NCBI RefSeq assembly: GCF_030709675.1
Contig: NZ_JAUZQD010000016.1
Span: 62,001-126,000 of the forward strand
Reading direction: 5' to 3'
Source of the DNA: Symbioplanes lichenis
Lineage (GTDB): Bacteria; Actinomycetota; Actinomycetes; Mycobacteriales; Micromonosporaceae
DNA: 64,000 nt
Below the pieces are notes generated by a model. That model was given only the letters and a program-made list of their open reading frames with translations. It made no database searches and was not told where the DNA came from. A program made the position numbers and the translations under genes. Shown here piece by piece: positions 26,094 to 35,058 of the stretch (its first letter is position 1; every line of letters begins with the position of its first letter).

Positions 26094-27257
26094 TCAGACG
26101 CCGGCCAGCGACACCTCCACCGGCACCCAGGCCGACGTCGCCGCCGACCGCTCCACCGCGTCGAGCACCAGCTGCACCTGCAGGGCGTCCGCGAAGGACG
26201 GCGCCGGATCCGTGCCCGTGGCGATCGCCTCCAGCAGATCGCGGACCTCGTGGGTGAAGCTGTGCTCGTACCCGATCAGGTGACCCGCGGGCCACCACGC
26301 CGACATGTACGGATGGTCCGGCTCGGTGACGAGGATCCGCGTGAAGCCCTGCTCGTCGGTGGGCAGCGTGGCGTCGTAGAACTCCAGCTCGTTCATCCGC
26401 TCGAAGTCGAAGGCCACCGACCCGAGCGACCCGTTGAGCTCGACCCGCAGGCCGTTCTTGCGACCCGTGGCGAAGCGCGTGGCCTCGTACGTGGCGACCG
26501 CTCCCCCGTCGAGCCGGGCCAGGAAGAGGGCGGCGTCGTCCACGGTGACCTCTCCGACATCGGAGCCGTTGAGCTCGCCGGCCGGAAGGGGGCGCGACCG
26601 GACGAACGTCTCGGTGAGCGCGCTGACCCCGGCGATGAGCTGCCCGGTGACGAACTGCGTGAGATCGACGATGTGCGCCCCGATGTCACCGAGCGCCCCC
26701 GACCCGGCGACGTCCTTGCGCAGCCGCCAGACCAGGGGGAACTCCGGGTCCACGATCCAGTCCTGGAGATAGACCGCCCGGACGTGGCGCACGGTCCCGA
26801 TGCGGCCGTCGGCGACGAGCTTGCGCATGAGCGCGACGGCCGGCACGCGGCGGTAGTTGAAGGCGCACATCGACCGTACGCCCCGGGACTGCGCCGTCGC
26901 GGCGGCCGCGGCCATCTCGCGGGCCTCGGCCACCGAGTTGGCGAGCGGCTTCTCGCACAGCACGTGCTTGCCGGCGGCGAGCGCGGCGCAGGCTATCTCC
27001 GCGTGCGTGTCGCCGGGGGTGCACACGTCGATCAGGTCGATGTCGTCGCGCGTGACGACCTCGCGCCAGTCGGTGGCGTGCGACTCCCAGCCGAGCTTGC
27101 CGGCCGCGGCCGCGACCCGTGCCTCGTCGCGGCCGCAGACCACCGACATCCGCGCCGACAGCGGGAGGTCGAACGCGCGGTTGACGGTGCGCCACGCCTG
27201 TGAGTGCGCGGCGCCCATGAACGCGTGACCGACCATGCCGACCCGCAGCTGCCCCAT
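26094..27257 (-). CDS. Gfo/Idh/MocA-family NAD(P)-dependent oxidoreductase
   Basis: A 387-residue dehydrogenase. N-terminal Rossmann motif VGMVGHAFMGAAHS, the family signature CEKPLANS with catalytic Lys, and GALGDIGAHIVDL of the C-terminal alpha/beta domain. Members oxidise inositol, glucose or other sugars. It lies 25 bases after the binding-protein gene and is the last gene of the ROK-rbs-like operon, so it probably acts on the imported compound. Confidence 0.92.
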   Translation of the reverse strand: MGQLRVGMVGHAFMGAAHSQAWRTVNRAFDLPLSARMSVVCGRDEARVAAAAGKLGWESHATDWREVVTRDDIDLIDVCTPGDTHAEIACAALAAGKHVLCEKPLANSVAEAREMAAAAATAQSRGVRSMCAFNYRRVPAVALMRKLVADGRIGTVRHVRAVYLQDWIVDPEFPLVWRLRKDVAGSGALGDIGAHIVDLTQFVTGQLIAGVSALTETFVRSRPLPAGELNGSDVGEVTVDDAALFLARLDGGAVATYEATRFATGRKNGLRVELNGSLGSVAFDFERMNELEFYDATLPTDEQGFTRILVTEPDHPYMSAWWPAGHLIGYEHSFTHEVRDLLEAIATGTDPAPSFADALQVQLVLDAVERSAATSAWVPVEVSLAGV

Positions 27258-27282
27258 CGTGAACTCCCGTTCGGTGAAGACG

Positions 27283-28326
27283 TCAGAAACCGAGCTTGGC
27301 GTACTGGTCCGCGTTCTCCTTGGTGATCGTCTCGGAGGCGAGGGTGATCTCCTTGGGCACCTGCAGCTCGACCAGGTCCGACATGCCCTTGCCCTGGCCG
27401 ATCAGCCGGGCCAGCGAGATGGCGGACGACGCCATCGACGGGCTGTAGGTGACCGTCGCCTTGAGCACGCTGTTGTCGGCCTTGATCGCGTCGATCGCGG
27501 CCTTGGAGCCCGCGCCGCCGACCATCAGGAACTCCTTGCGGTTGGCCTGATTGACCGCGGCGAGCACGCCGATGCCTTGGTCGTCGTCGTGGTTCCAGAG
27601 CGCGTCGATCTTGGGCAGGGCCTGGAAGAGCTCGGTCGCCGCGCGCTGACCGGTGTCCGCCGTGAACTCGGCCGGGCGCCGGTTGGCGACCTTGAACCCG
27701 TACACCCCGAGGGCCTCGCGGAAACCGGCCGAGCGGTCCTGGGTCAGCTCGAGCGAGTCGATGCCGGGGATCTCCCCGATGATCGGGTTGCTGATCCCCT
27801 TGGCCTGCATCTGCGCCCCGATGTAGGCGCCGGCGGCCAGGCCCATGCCGAAGTTGTCGCCCTTGATCTGCAGCCGGTACGCGCCGCGATCCGGGAAGGC
27901 GCGGTCCAGATTGATCACCGGGATGCCCGCCCGCATCGCCTCGAGCCCGGCGGCGTTCAGCTCCTTGCCGTCGTGCGGCAGCATCACGATGACATTGGGC
28001 TTCTGCCCGATCAGGGTGGAGATCGCGGCGCGCTGGGCGGCCGCGTCGGCGCCGGCCTCGACGCTGCGGAATTCCACGTCCTGGTACGCCTGGGCCTGCG
28101 CCTTCGCGTTGTTGGTGATCGCCGCGAGCCAGCCGTGGTCGGCGGCCGGCGCGGAGAAGCCGATGATCACCTTGTCGCCGGGGGCGGCGTTCTCGTTGCC
28201 GGCGCTCTGGTTGGTGTTGATCTGGGTGTTCTCGGTCGGGGTGTTGCTCGTGCACGCGGTGAGCACGGCACCGGCGCCGACGGCGGCGCTGCCGAAGAGG
28301 ATGCGACGGCGGGACAGAGCGGTCAT
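27283..28326 (-). CDS. Sugar ABC transporter substrate-binding lipoprotein (RbsB-like)
   Basis: A 347-residue cluster B periplasmic-type protein. SRRRILFGSAAVG leader with lipobox LTAC near residue 25, then a 20-residue Asn/Thr/Gln linker. IGFSAPAADHGWLAAI, VEAGADAAAQRAAI, PVINLDRAF and ALWNHDDDQGIGVLAA are typical of the ribose/xylitol/inositol receptor group. GGGAG lies upstream of the ATG. It is separated by 63 bases from the permease gene. Confidence 0.93.
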   Translation of the reverse strand: MTALSRRRILFGSAAVGAGAVLTACTSNTPTENTQINTNQSAGNENAAPGDKVIIGFSAPAADHGWLAAITNNAKAQAQAYQDVEFRSVEAGADAAAQRAAISTLIGQKPNVIVMLPHDGKELNAAGLEAMRAGIPVINLDRAFPDRGAYRLQIKGDNFGMGLAAGAYIGAQMQAKGISNPIIGEIPGIDSLELTQDRSAGFREALGVYGFKVANRRPAEFTADTGQRAATELFQALPKIDALWNHDDDQGIGVLAAVNQANRKEFLMVGGAGSKAAIDAIKADNSVLKATVTYSPSMASSAISLARLIGQGKGMSDLVELQVPKEITLASETITKENADQYAKLGF

Positions 28327-28389
28327 CGTTTTCTCCCAGGTTTCATCAGACGGCCGTCGCCGGTCGCCTGGATCTTGCATGGGGTGGGA

Positions 28390-29421
28390 CTAACGCTTGA
28401 GCAGGTTGGTGAGCGATTGATAGCGGAACTGCTGGACGAGCACGGCGGCGACGATGATGCCGCCCTTGACCATGTTCTGAACCTCGGTGGAGAGGTTGTT
28501 GATCGCGAACAGGTTGGTGATGGTGGAGAACACCAGCACCCCGAAGAGGGCGCCGACGATGGTTCCGCGGCCGCCGCTGAGCAACGTGCCGCCGATGATC
28601 GCCGCAGCGATCGCGTCGAGCTCGTAGAGGTTCGCCATCGCCGCTTGGGCGCTGGTCGCCTGCGAGGTGAGCATGATCGCCGCGATGCCGCAGCACAGCC
28701 CGGAGAGCGCGTAGAGCAGCACGGTGTGCAGCCGCACGTTGATGCCGGCGAGCCGGGCCGCCTCGACGTTGCCGCCGATCGCCACCGTGCGCCGGCCGAA
28801 GGTGGTCCGGTTGAGCAGGACCCAGCCCGCCGCCACGACCAGGGCCAGGATGATCACGAGCACCGGGATGCCGAGGATCTCATTGCTGGCGATGTTGTTG
28901 ATCGTCAGGTTCGAGGAGACCTGCGTCTGCTTGCCGGAGATCTGCGCGGCGAGACCGCGGGCGGCGACCATCATGGCGAGCGTGGCGATGAAGGGGACCA
29001 GGCGCCCGTACGAGATGAGGATGCCGTTGATCAGTCCGACCACGACGCCCACGAGCACCGCGGTGAAGATCATGCCGAGAGTGCCGTAGCTCTGGGTCGC
29101 CAAAGTGGTCGACCAGACGCCGGCGACCGCGACGATCGCGCCGACCGAGAGGTCGATGCCGCCGCCGATGATGACGAAGGTCATGCCGACCGTCACCACG
29201 CCGATCGCGGACGCCTGCTTGAGAATGGTCCAGATGTTGCCGCTGACCCAGCTCGCGTCGCCGTAGAGCTCCGGGCGGGTGATGATCCCGATGATCACCA
29301 GGATGATCAGTACGCCGACCAGGCCGAGATTGCGACGGAACGGCTCGGCCGCGTCGCCGGACCAGAAGGCTCGCTTCGGCGGGGCGGTCACGTGGGCAGC
29401 GGGAACTTTCGTATCGGTCAT
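28390..29421 (-). CDS. Ribose-type ABC transporter permease (RbsC-like)
   Basis: A 343-residue permease with 8-10 predicted spans. FVIIGGGIDLSVGAIVA is the highly conserved CUT2 signature, and GRLVPFIATLAMM and GGTLLSGGRGTIVGALFG are the later family loops. The ATG overlaps the ATPase stop (ATGA). It forms the channel for the sugar handled by the downstream binding protein. Confidence 0.94.
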   Translation of the reverse strand: MTDTKVPAAHVTAPPKRAFWSGDAAEPFRRNLGLVGVLIILVIIGIITRPELYGDASWVSGNIWTILKQASAIGVVTVGMTFVIIGGGIDLSVGAIVAVAGVWSTTLATQSYGTLGMIFTAVLVGVVVGLINGILISYGRLVPFIATLAMMVAARGLAAQISGKQTQVSSNLTINNIASNEILGIPVLVIILALVVAAGWVLLNRTTFGRRTVAIGGNVEAARLAGINVRLHTVLLYALSGLCCGIAAIMLTSQATSAQAAMANLYELDAIAAAIIGGTLLSGGRGTIVGALFGVLVFSTITNLFAINNLSTEVQNMVKGGIIVAAVLVQQFRYQSLTNLLKR

Positions 29422-30935
29422 GCTGGTTCTCCCTCCAGCAGCGAGCCGGCCATCACCAGGTCGAGGACGGTGGCTTCGTCGATCTCGTCCGCGGGCGCTT
29501 CGTGGATCAGATGTCCCTCGCGCATGACCAGCACCCGGTCCGCGAGCCCGAGCACCTCCGGCACCTCGCTCGAGACCAGCAGCACGCCGACCCCGCCGGC
29601 CGCGAGATCGTGGATCACCTGATAGAGCTCGGCCCGCGCGCCGACGTCCACGCCGCGGGTCGGCTCGTCGAGCAGCAGCAGCCGGGTGCGGTCGAGCAGC
29701 CACCGGCCCACGACCACCTTCTGCTGGTTGCCGCCGGAAAGCGTGCGCACCGGGCGGCTCACGTCGCGGGGGCGCAGCTCGAGCCGGTCGGCCGTACGCT
29801 CGGCCGCCGCCCGCTCCTTGCCGGCGTCGGTGAAGCCCACGCGGGCGTAGCCGGGGAAGGACGACAACGTCATGTTGCGGTAGATCGGCTCGTCCAGGAG
29901 CAGCGCCTGGCTCTTGCGCTCCTCCGGCGCCATGCCCATGCCCGCGCGCACCGCGGCGCCGATGCTGCGGATCGGCTTGCCGCCGACCGTGACGGTCCCC
30001 GAGTCGGCCTGGCGGGCGCCGAAGATCGTCTCCAGCAGCTCGGAGCGGCCCGATCCGACCAGCCCGGCGATGCCCACGATCTCTCCGGCGCGTACGGTCA
30101 GCGCGGCGTCCGTGAACTCGCCCGCCCGCGTCAGCCCCTCGACCCGCAGCAACGGCTCGCCGTCGGAGCGGCCGACGCGCGGCGGGAAGACGTACTCGAT
30201 GGTGCGTCCTGTCATCCGGCTGACCAGCTCGCGGGTCGGGGTCTCGCGCGCGGGGAGGTTGGCCGCGGTGGTGCGCCCGTCCTTGAGCACGGTCACCCGG
30301 TCGCCGATGTCGCGGATCTCCTCCATCCGGTGCGAGATGTAGATCACCGCTATGCCCTGCGCGGTCAGCTCGCGGATGATCCGGAAGAGGTTCTCGACCT
30401 CGTCGTGCGCGAGAACCGCACTCGGCTCGTCCATCACGATCAGTTTGGCGTCGTGCGAGAGGGCGCGGGCCATGCTGACGATCTGCTTGCCGGCGGCGGG
30501 CAGCGAGCGGACCATCCGGCGCGGCGGGATCTCGGCGTGCCCGAGCCGGGTCAGGATTTCCCGCGTACGCGCGGCGGTGCTGCGCCGCTTCAGGAAACCG
30601 CCGCGACTCTCCTCGTGGCCCAGGAACGCGTTCTCCGCGACCGACAGGTCCTCGACGAGATCCAGCTCCTGATAGATGGTCGCGATCCCGGCCCGCATCG
30701 CGGCCTGCGGGTTGCCCGGGGCGAAGGGCTCGTCGAGCCACGTGATGCTGCCCTCGTCGGCGTGGTGCACACCCGCGAGGATCTTGATCAGCGTGGACTT
30801 GCCGGCGCCGTTCTGGCCGAGGAGGCAGTGCACCTCGCCCTTGCGCACTTCCAGTTCCACCCCGTCCAGGGCCCGTACGCCGGGGAAGGTCTTGACGACG
30901 CCCTGCAGGCGGAGAACAACGTCGGAGTCGCTCAT
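29418..30935 (-). CDS. Ribose-type ABC transporter ATP-binding protein with two ATPase domains (RbsA-like)
   Basis: A 505-residue protein with tandem ABC domains. Domain 1 has CLLGQNGAGKSTLIKIL, a switch DEPSAVLAHDE and signature SLPAAGKQ, which is atypical. Domain 2 has GLVGSGRSELLETIFG, LSGGNQQKVVVGRWL and LLLLDEPTRGVDVG. A weak second Walker A is normal for RbsA-type proteins. The ATG overlaps the ROK stop (ATGA), so regulator, ATPase, permease and receptor are co-expressed. Confidence 0.93.
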   Translation of the reverse strand: MSDSDVVLRLQGVVKTFPGVRALDGVELEVRKGEVHCLLGQNGAGKSTLIKILAGVHHADEGSITWLDEPFAPGNPQAAMRAGIATIYQELDLVEDLSVAENAFLGHEESRGGFLKRRSTAARTREILTRLGHAEIPPRRMVRSLPAAGKQIVSMARALSHDAKLIVMDEPSAVLAHDEVENLFRIIRELTAQGIAVIYISHRMEEIRDIGDRVTVLKDGRTTAANLPARETPTRELVSRMTGRTIEYVFPPRVGRSDGEPLLRVEGLTRAGEFTDAALTVRAGEIVGIAGLVGSGRSELLETIFGARQADSGTVTVGGKPIRSIGAAVRAGMGMAPEERKSQALLLDEPIYRNMTLSSFPGYARVGFTDAGKERAAAERTADRLELRPRDVSRPVRTLSGGNQQKVVVGRWLLDRTRLLLLDEPTRGVDVGARAELYQVIHDLAAGGVGVLLVSSEVPEVLGLADRVLVMREGHLIHEAPADEIDEATVLDLVMAGSLLEGEPA

Positions 30936-32110
30936 GACGCCTGCTCGAAGGCCGTGTCGCTGGCGAGGACCGCGGCGCCGGTGACGCCGGCGCGGGCGCC
31001 GAGCTCGCTGAGGACGACCGGGAGGTTGCCGGTGGCCAGCGGGAGAGAACGGCGATAGACGACGCTGCGGATCTCGGCCAGCAGGATGTGGCCCAGCTGC
31101 GCGAGCCCGCCCCCGATGACGATCATCGACGGGTTCGAGAAGCTGACCAGCGTGGCGAGCACCGCCCCGACCCGCCGCCCGCCGTCGCGGATGAGACGGA
31201 TGCAGGTGACGTCCCCCTCGGCCGCGCCGTCGGCCACGTCGCGGGCCACCAGCGTGCCGTTGGCGGAGAGCCGCTCGGCGAGCGCCGGGGAGTCGCCGTT
31301 GCGCGCGGCGGCCAGCGCGTCGCGGGCCAGGGCCGCCCCGCTGAAGAGGGCCTCGAGACAGCCGGCGTTGCCGCAGGAGCAGACCGGGCCGTGCGAGTCG
31401 ACCTGGATGTGGCCGATGTCGCCCGCGCAGCCGTCGACGCCCCGGTAGACCTCGCCGGCCAGGTGGATGCCGCAGCCGATGCCCGTACCGATCTTGACGA
31501 AGAGGAAGTCGTCGACCGAGTGGGCCACTCCCCCGTGCCGCTCGCCGATGGCCATGATGTTGACGTCGTTGTCCACCACGGCCGGGCAGCCCAGCTCGCG
31601 GGTGAGCAGCTCGCGCACCGGATAGCGGTCCCAGCCGGGCATGATCGGCGGCGACACCGGCACTCCGTCGCGGAAGCTGACCGGGCCGGGCACGCCGATC
31701 CCGACGGCGTCGAGCCGCTCGTAGGCGCCGTCGATCCGCGCCTTCTCCAGCAGCTCGTGGATGCGGTGCAGGATCGCCTTGGGGCCGCCCCGGATGTCGG
31801 TGCTCTCGCGATAGGCGGCGACGGGCTCGAGCCGGCCGTTGGTCACCTCGATGTCGATCGAGCTGGCGCCCAGGTCGACGGCGGCGAACCGGAGCCGGGG
31901 GTGCAGCTCGACCAGGGTGGACCGGCGCCCGCCGCGCGACGCGGCCATCCCCGCCTCGGCGATGAAGCCGGCGGCGACGAGCCGCTCGACCTCGGCCAGC
32001 AGCCGGGGCCGGGTCAGATCGAGGCGGTCGCCCAGCTCCGCGCGGGATATCGGGCCCTCGTCGCGCAACAGGCGCAACAGGCGTAGATGGGGGGCGTCGA
32101 CGACATGCAC
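30932..32110 (-). CDS. ROK-family transcriptional regulator
   Basis: A 392-residue protein: an N-terminal winged helix (LLRDEGPISRAELGDRLDLTRP) joined to an actin-like ROK domain. ATP-binding-type motifs VDLGASSIDIEV and KIGTGIGCGI, the DNDVNIMAIGE strand, and the zinc site GHIQVDSHGPVCSCGNAGC are present. It probably represses its own ABC operon until a sugar binds. The GTG start at 32110 has GGAGG 5 bases upstream. It leads a five-gene operon with three 4-base overlaps or short gaps. Confidence 0.92.
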   Translation of the reverse strand: MHVVDAPHLRLLRLLRDEGPISRAELGDRLDLTRPRLLAEVERLVAAGFIAEAGMAASRGGRRSTLVELHPRLRFAAVDLGASSIDIEVTNGRLEPVAAYRESTDIRGGPKAILHRIHELLEKARIDGAYERLDAVGIGVPGPVSFRDGVPVSPPIMPGWDRYPVRELLTRELGCPAVVDNDVNIMAIGERHGGVAHSVDDFLFVKIGTGIGCGIHLAGEVYRGVDGCAGDIGHIQVDSHGPVCSCGNAGCLEALFSGAALARDALAAARNGDSPALAERLSANGTLVARDVADGAAEGDVTCIRLIRDGGRRVGAVLATLVSFSNPSMIVIGGGLAQLGHILLAEIRSVVYRRSLPLATGNLPVVLSELGARAGVTGAAVLASDTAFEQAS

Positions 32111-32205
32111 GGGCACCTCCGGCCGTTCACACCGCCGCAACGGGACGGTGTCACGCCCGTCACACTAGGGCCCTTCCACCCCGCTGGTCCATAGCTTTGC
32201 ATTGA

Positions 32206-33447
32206 TCAACCGGAACTTTTGTCTTCTGAGTCAAAAGTAACCGGCGCATGGGCGGTGGCCCCGGCGAGAACATCGGGGACGGTGGAGTTGCGGTCGCGCT
32301 CGGCATAGGAGCGGCGTACGGCGGGGGGCTTGCCGGGCGTCTCGGTGCGCAGGTAGTCGCGGAGGCCGGGGTCGGGGATGACGTATCCGCCCGGGACTCG
32401 GCGCAGGAGGCGGCGGTCGACCGCTTCCTGGAGCAGCATGTCCTGTCGCCCCCGGCGCCGGAGTGCGGACAGCCAGGAGACGCGGGGCGGCGCCACGATC
32501 GACCGCAACGCCTCCTCGCATCCGGCCACGGCCTCCTGGTAGAGGTAGCTTGTGATCGCGCCGGCGTCACCGTCGGGCAGTTCCCGCACGGCGTCGGGCC
32601 GGCCGTAGATCAAGCCTTCCAGCAGCCCGAGCCGCCGGGGCGACCCCAGCACGTCGGCGCCGCCCGGGGCCCGATCGAGCCGGGCGACGAGGTCGGCGCA
32701 GCGGGCGACCTTCGAGTCCGCCTTGTCCTCGGCCAGCTGGGCCACGCCCGCCACCGACCGGCGCAGCCACGACCGGGCCTCCTCGGCGGCCACCGGCTCG
32801 AGCACGACGTGACAGGCGTCCAGCTCCGGCCCGAGCCGGGTCGCCTCGCGGTAGCGCACGGTGTCCGCCAGCACGACGAACCCGTCGGTGCTGCGGTTGA
32901 GGGCGGCGATGAGGGCTTCCACCCGTACGCGGGCCGCCTGCGCGGCGGTGATCGGACAGCTCGCCGCGTCCGGGGCCGGCTCGAAGACGTCGTCGAAGAT
33001 CGGGAGGAGGTGACCGCCGCCGACCAGTTCGATCGCGGCGGGCCGGCCGACCACCGGCGCCACCTGCCGGACGAGGTGCTCACTGAGCGTCTCCCGGGCC
33101 GGTTCCCAGTCGTTCAGGCCGACGGGCACCGGGATCTTCTCCGCGGGAAGGTGCCGGCCCAGCAGGGTGAGCGCGGTCAACAGGCCCGCTGAAGTCTTGC
33201 CGGCCCCGGCTTCCCCGAGCACGACCAGGCGGCGCCGGGGCAGGTCGTCGAGCAGGCGCGGCAGGTCGCGGACCTCGCCGTCGTGGGCCGGGCGGGCGGG
33301 CGGACCGGGGCACTCCAGCTTGCGCCAGCGCACGGCGAGCACGGGTCCGTACAGGCCGTGGAAGGCCGCCTCGGCCCGCAGCCCGGGCAGCAGCGTGGCC
33401 GCAAGCTTGTCCGCCGTCGCGTCTTGTCGAGAAGTCACGCGAGACAT
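32206..33447 (-). CDS. NACHT-like P-loop NTPase
   Basis: A 413-residue soluble protein. Walker A is LVVLGEAGAGKTSAGLL, followed by IPVPVGLNDWEP, LSEHLVRQVAP, and a Walker B-like LLPIFDDVFE. This order matches actinobacterial NACHT/STAND NTPases, although the usual LDGLDE acidic cluster is replaced by IFDDVFE. The following region is helical, with a winged-helix-like part (EAVDRRLLRRVPGGYVIPDPGLRDYL). No sensor or effector domain is attached, unlike typical defence or regulatory STAND proteins. Function unknown; stands alone on its strand. Confidence 0.7.
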   Translation of the reverse strand: MSRVTSRQDATADKLAATLLPGLRAEAAFHGLYGPVLAVRWRKLECPGPPARPAHDGEVRDLPRLLDDLPRRRLVVLGEAGAGKTSAGLLTALTLLGRHLPAEKIPVPVGLNDWEPARETLSEHLVRQVAPVVGRPAAIELVGGGHLLPIFDDVFEPAPDAASCPITAAQAARVRVEALIAALNRSTDGFVVLADTVRYREATRLGPELDACHVVLEPVAAEEARSWLRRSVAGVAQLAEDKADSKVARCADLVARLDRAPGGADVLGSPRRLGLLEGLIYGRPDAVRELPDGDAGAITSYLYQEAVAGCEEALRSIVAPPRVSWLSALRRRGRQDMLLQEAVDRRLLRRVPGGYVIPDPGLRDYLRTETPGKPPAVRRSYAERDRNSTVPDVLAGATAHAPVTFDSEDKSSG

Positions 33448-33667
33448 CTACTCCGGCGGCGGCGGTCCGGATTGGTCCGCGCATGCGGGCTTGTCCCGCC
33501 CCGCCCGTGCGGCTACCGCCCGTGGCCGGTCGCGTGGACGGTCGCGTGGGGACAAAACGGACCGTCACGATGACCATCGGCGATCGTCGATCACCACGCA
33601 GTGTCACCGCTTTCGGCAACTGTCGGCCAAGCGACAGTGCGGCGATTCGTCCGTTCGCGCACATGGA

Positions 33668-33700
33668 GCGGCCCGCCCGGCGGGGTGCCGGACGGGCCGC
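33668..33700 (-). terminator. Hairpin terminator of the YihY gene
   Basis: A 14-base near-perfect inverted repeat (GCGGCCCG..GGC with GCCGG..GGGCCGC) around GGGGT, starting 15 bases after the YihY stop on the minus strand. It may serve both directions. Confidence 0.65.
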
Positions 33701-33715
33701 TGACGTGGGCCTGGG

Positions 33716-34846
33716 TCAGTTCGTACTGAGACCCTTTTCGCTGCCCTTCTTGAGCTTGCGGTCGTCGCGCAGCTCGAGGAACGGCTCGTCCTCGGGGTCG
33801 TGCCCGGCGGCGATCGCCCGGCCGCGCTCCAGCTCGGCGTCGAGCTCCGCGCCGATCATGATCGCGATGTTGGAGATCCACAGCCAGACCAGGAAGGCGA
33901 TGACACCACCCAGCGTGCCGTACGTCTTGTTGTAGTTGGCGAAGTTCGCCAGGTAGAGCGCGAACGCACCGGAGGCGACCACCCACAGGATCACGGCGAA
34001 GATGCCGCCCGGGCTGACCCAGCGGAAGCCGCCGGTCTTCGCGTTCGGCGAGGCCCAGTAGAGGATCGCGAACATCAGGCTGACCAGGATCACGAGCACC
34101 GGCCACTTGGCGATGTTCCAGGTCGTCACGGCCGCGGAGCCGAGGCCGATCTGGTCGCCGACCGCCTGCGCCAGGTCACCCGTGAAGACCACGATCATGG
34201 CCGAGATGATCAGCATGAGGCCGATGACCGCGGTGACGCCCACCCGGATGGGCAGCGTCTTCCAGATCGGCCGGCCCTCCGGCACGTCGTAGATCGCGTT
34301 CGAGGCCCGCATGAACGCCCCGATGTAGCCCGACGCCGACCAGAACGCCGCCACCAGACCGATGATCGCCGCGAAGCTCGCCGTCCCGGTGTCGCTGACC
34401 TGCCCCAGCACCTGGTTGGTCAGGTCCTGGATCTGGCTCGGCGCGATGTCGTTGATCGTGTCGGTCACCGTCTGCTTGCCGTCACTGCTGAGCAGCCCGA
34501 GCACGGACACCAGCACCAGCGCGCCGGGGAAGATCGACAGCACCCCGTAGTACGTCAGGGCCGCCGCCCAGTCGGTGATGTTGTCCTCGGAGAACTGCTT
34601 GAAGGTCCGCTTGAGCGCCCCGAGGATGCCCTTGCCCTTCAGCTGTGCCGGGTTGTCCGGCCCGGCGTCCGGCGAGGGCGCGCTCAGGTCGCGGTCCTTG
34701 CTCTCCGCGGTCTTGCTGGTGGCCGCGGCGTCGACGTCGTAGCCGTGCTTGCCGGCGTCCCGCTCGCCCGCCGCCCGGGCGCCTCGCGCCGCGTCAGCGT
34801 TCTCGTCATGGCCGGATTCGTGATCCGACTTGCCCAGCAGTTTCAT
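33716..34846 (-). CDS. YihY/BrkB-family inner-membrane protein
   Basis: A 376-residue protein. The first 75 residues are charged and disordered (Asp/Ala/Lys-rich). The membrane core follows with LKRTFKQFSEDNITDWAAALTYYGVLSIFPGALVL, the hallmark start of the family, then five more spans, including ALYLANFANYNKTYGTLGGVIAFLVWLWISN. The tail is acidic then basic. Family function is unsettled (often labelled ribonuclease BN by mistake). GAGGGAATCC precedes the ATG. Confidence 0.92.
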   Translation of the reverse strand: MKLLGKSDHESGHDENADAARGARAAGERDAGKHGYDVDAAATSKTAESKDRDLSAPSPDAGPDNPAQLKGKGILGALKRTFKQFSEDNITDWAAALTYYGVLSIFPGALVLVSVLGLLSSDGKQTVTDTINDIAPSQIQDLTNQVLGQVSDTGTASFAAIIGLVAAFWSASGYIGAFMRASNAIYDVPEGRPIWKTLPIRVGVTAVIGLMLIISAMIVVFTGDLAQAVGDQIGLGSAAVTTWNIAKWPVLVILVSLMFAILYWASPNAKTGGFRWVSPGGIFAVILWVVASGAFALYLANFANYNKTYGTLGGVIAFLVWLWISNIAIMIGAELDAELERGRAIAAGHDPEDEPFLELRDDRKLKKGSEKGLSTN

Positions 34847-35058
34847 AACGGGATTCCCTCCGGGCGCTCCGCACCTCTCGCACGAGATCCGCCGGCCTGC
34901 CCGGCCGCCGCGGACCACATCTGAGGAGGTGATGCCCGCCATATCGCCGCTTCTAACCTCTTGCATCACGACAACATCCAGCAAACGCACAGGTGAGCCG
35001 CCATCCGCGCGGGCGTGCGGGCCGGACAGCGTGGCGCGTTCGCACTATCTTGGCGGCC

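Noticed and set aside
32215-32238. ACTTTTG/CAAAAGT hairpin as terminator of the NACHT-like gene
   Set aside because: It lies within the last codons, before the stop, and is not followed by a U-rich tract, so it is more likely chance.
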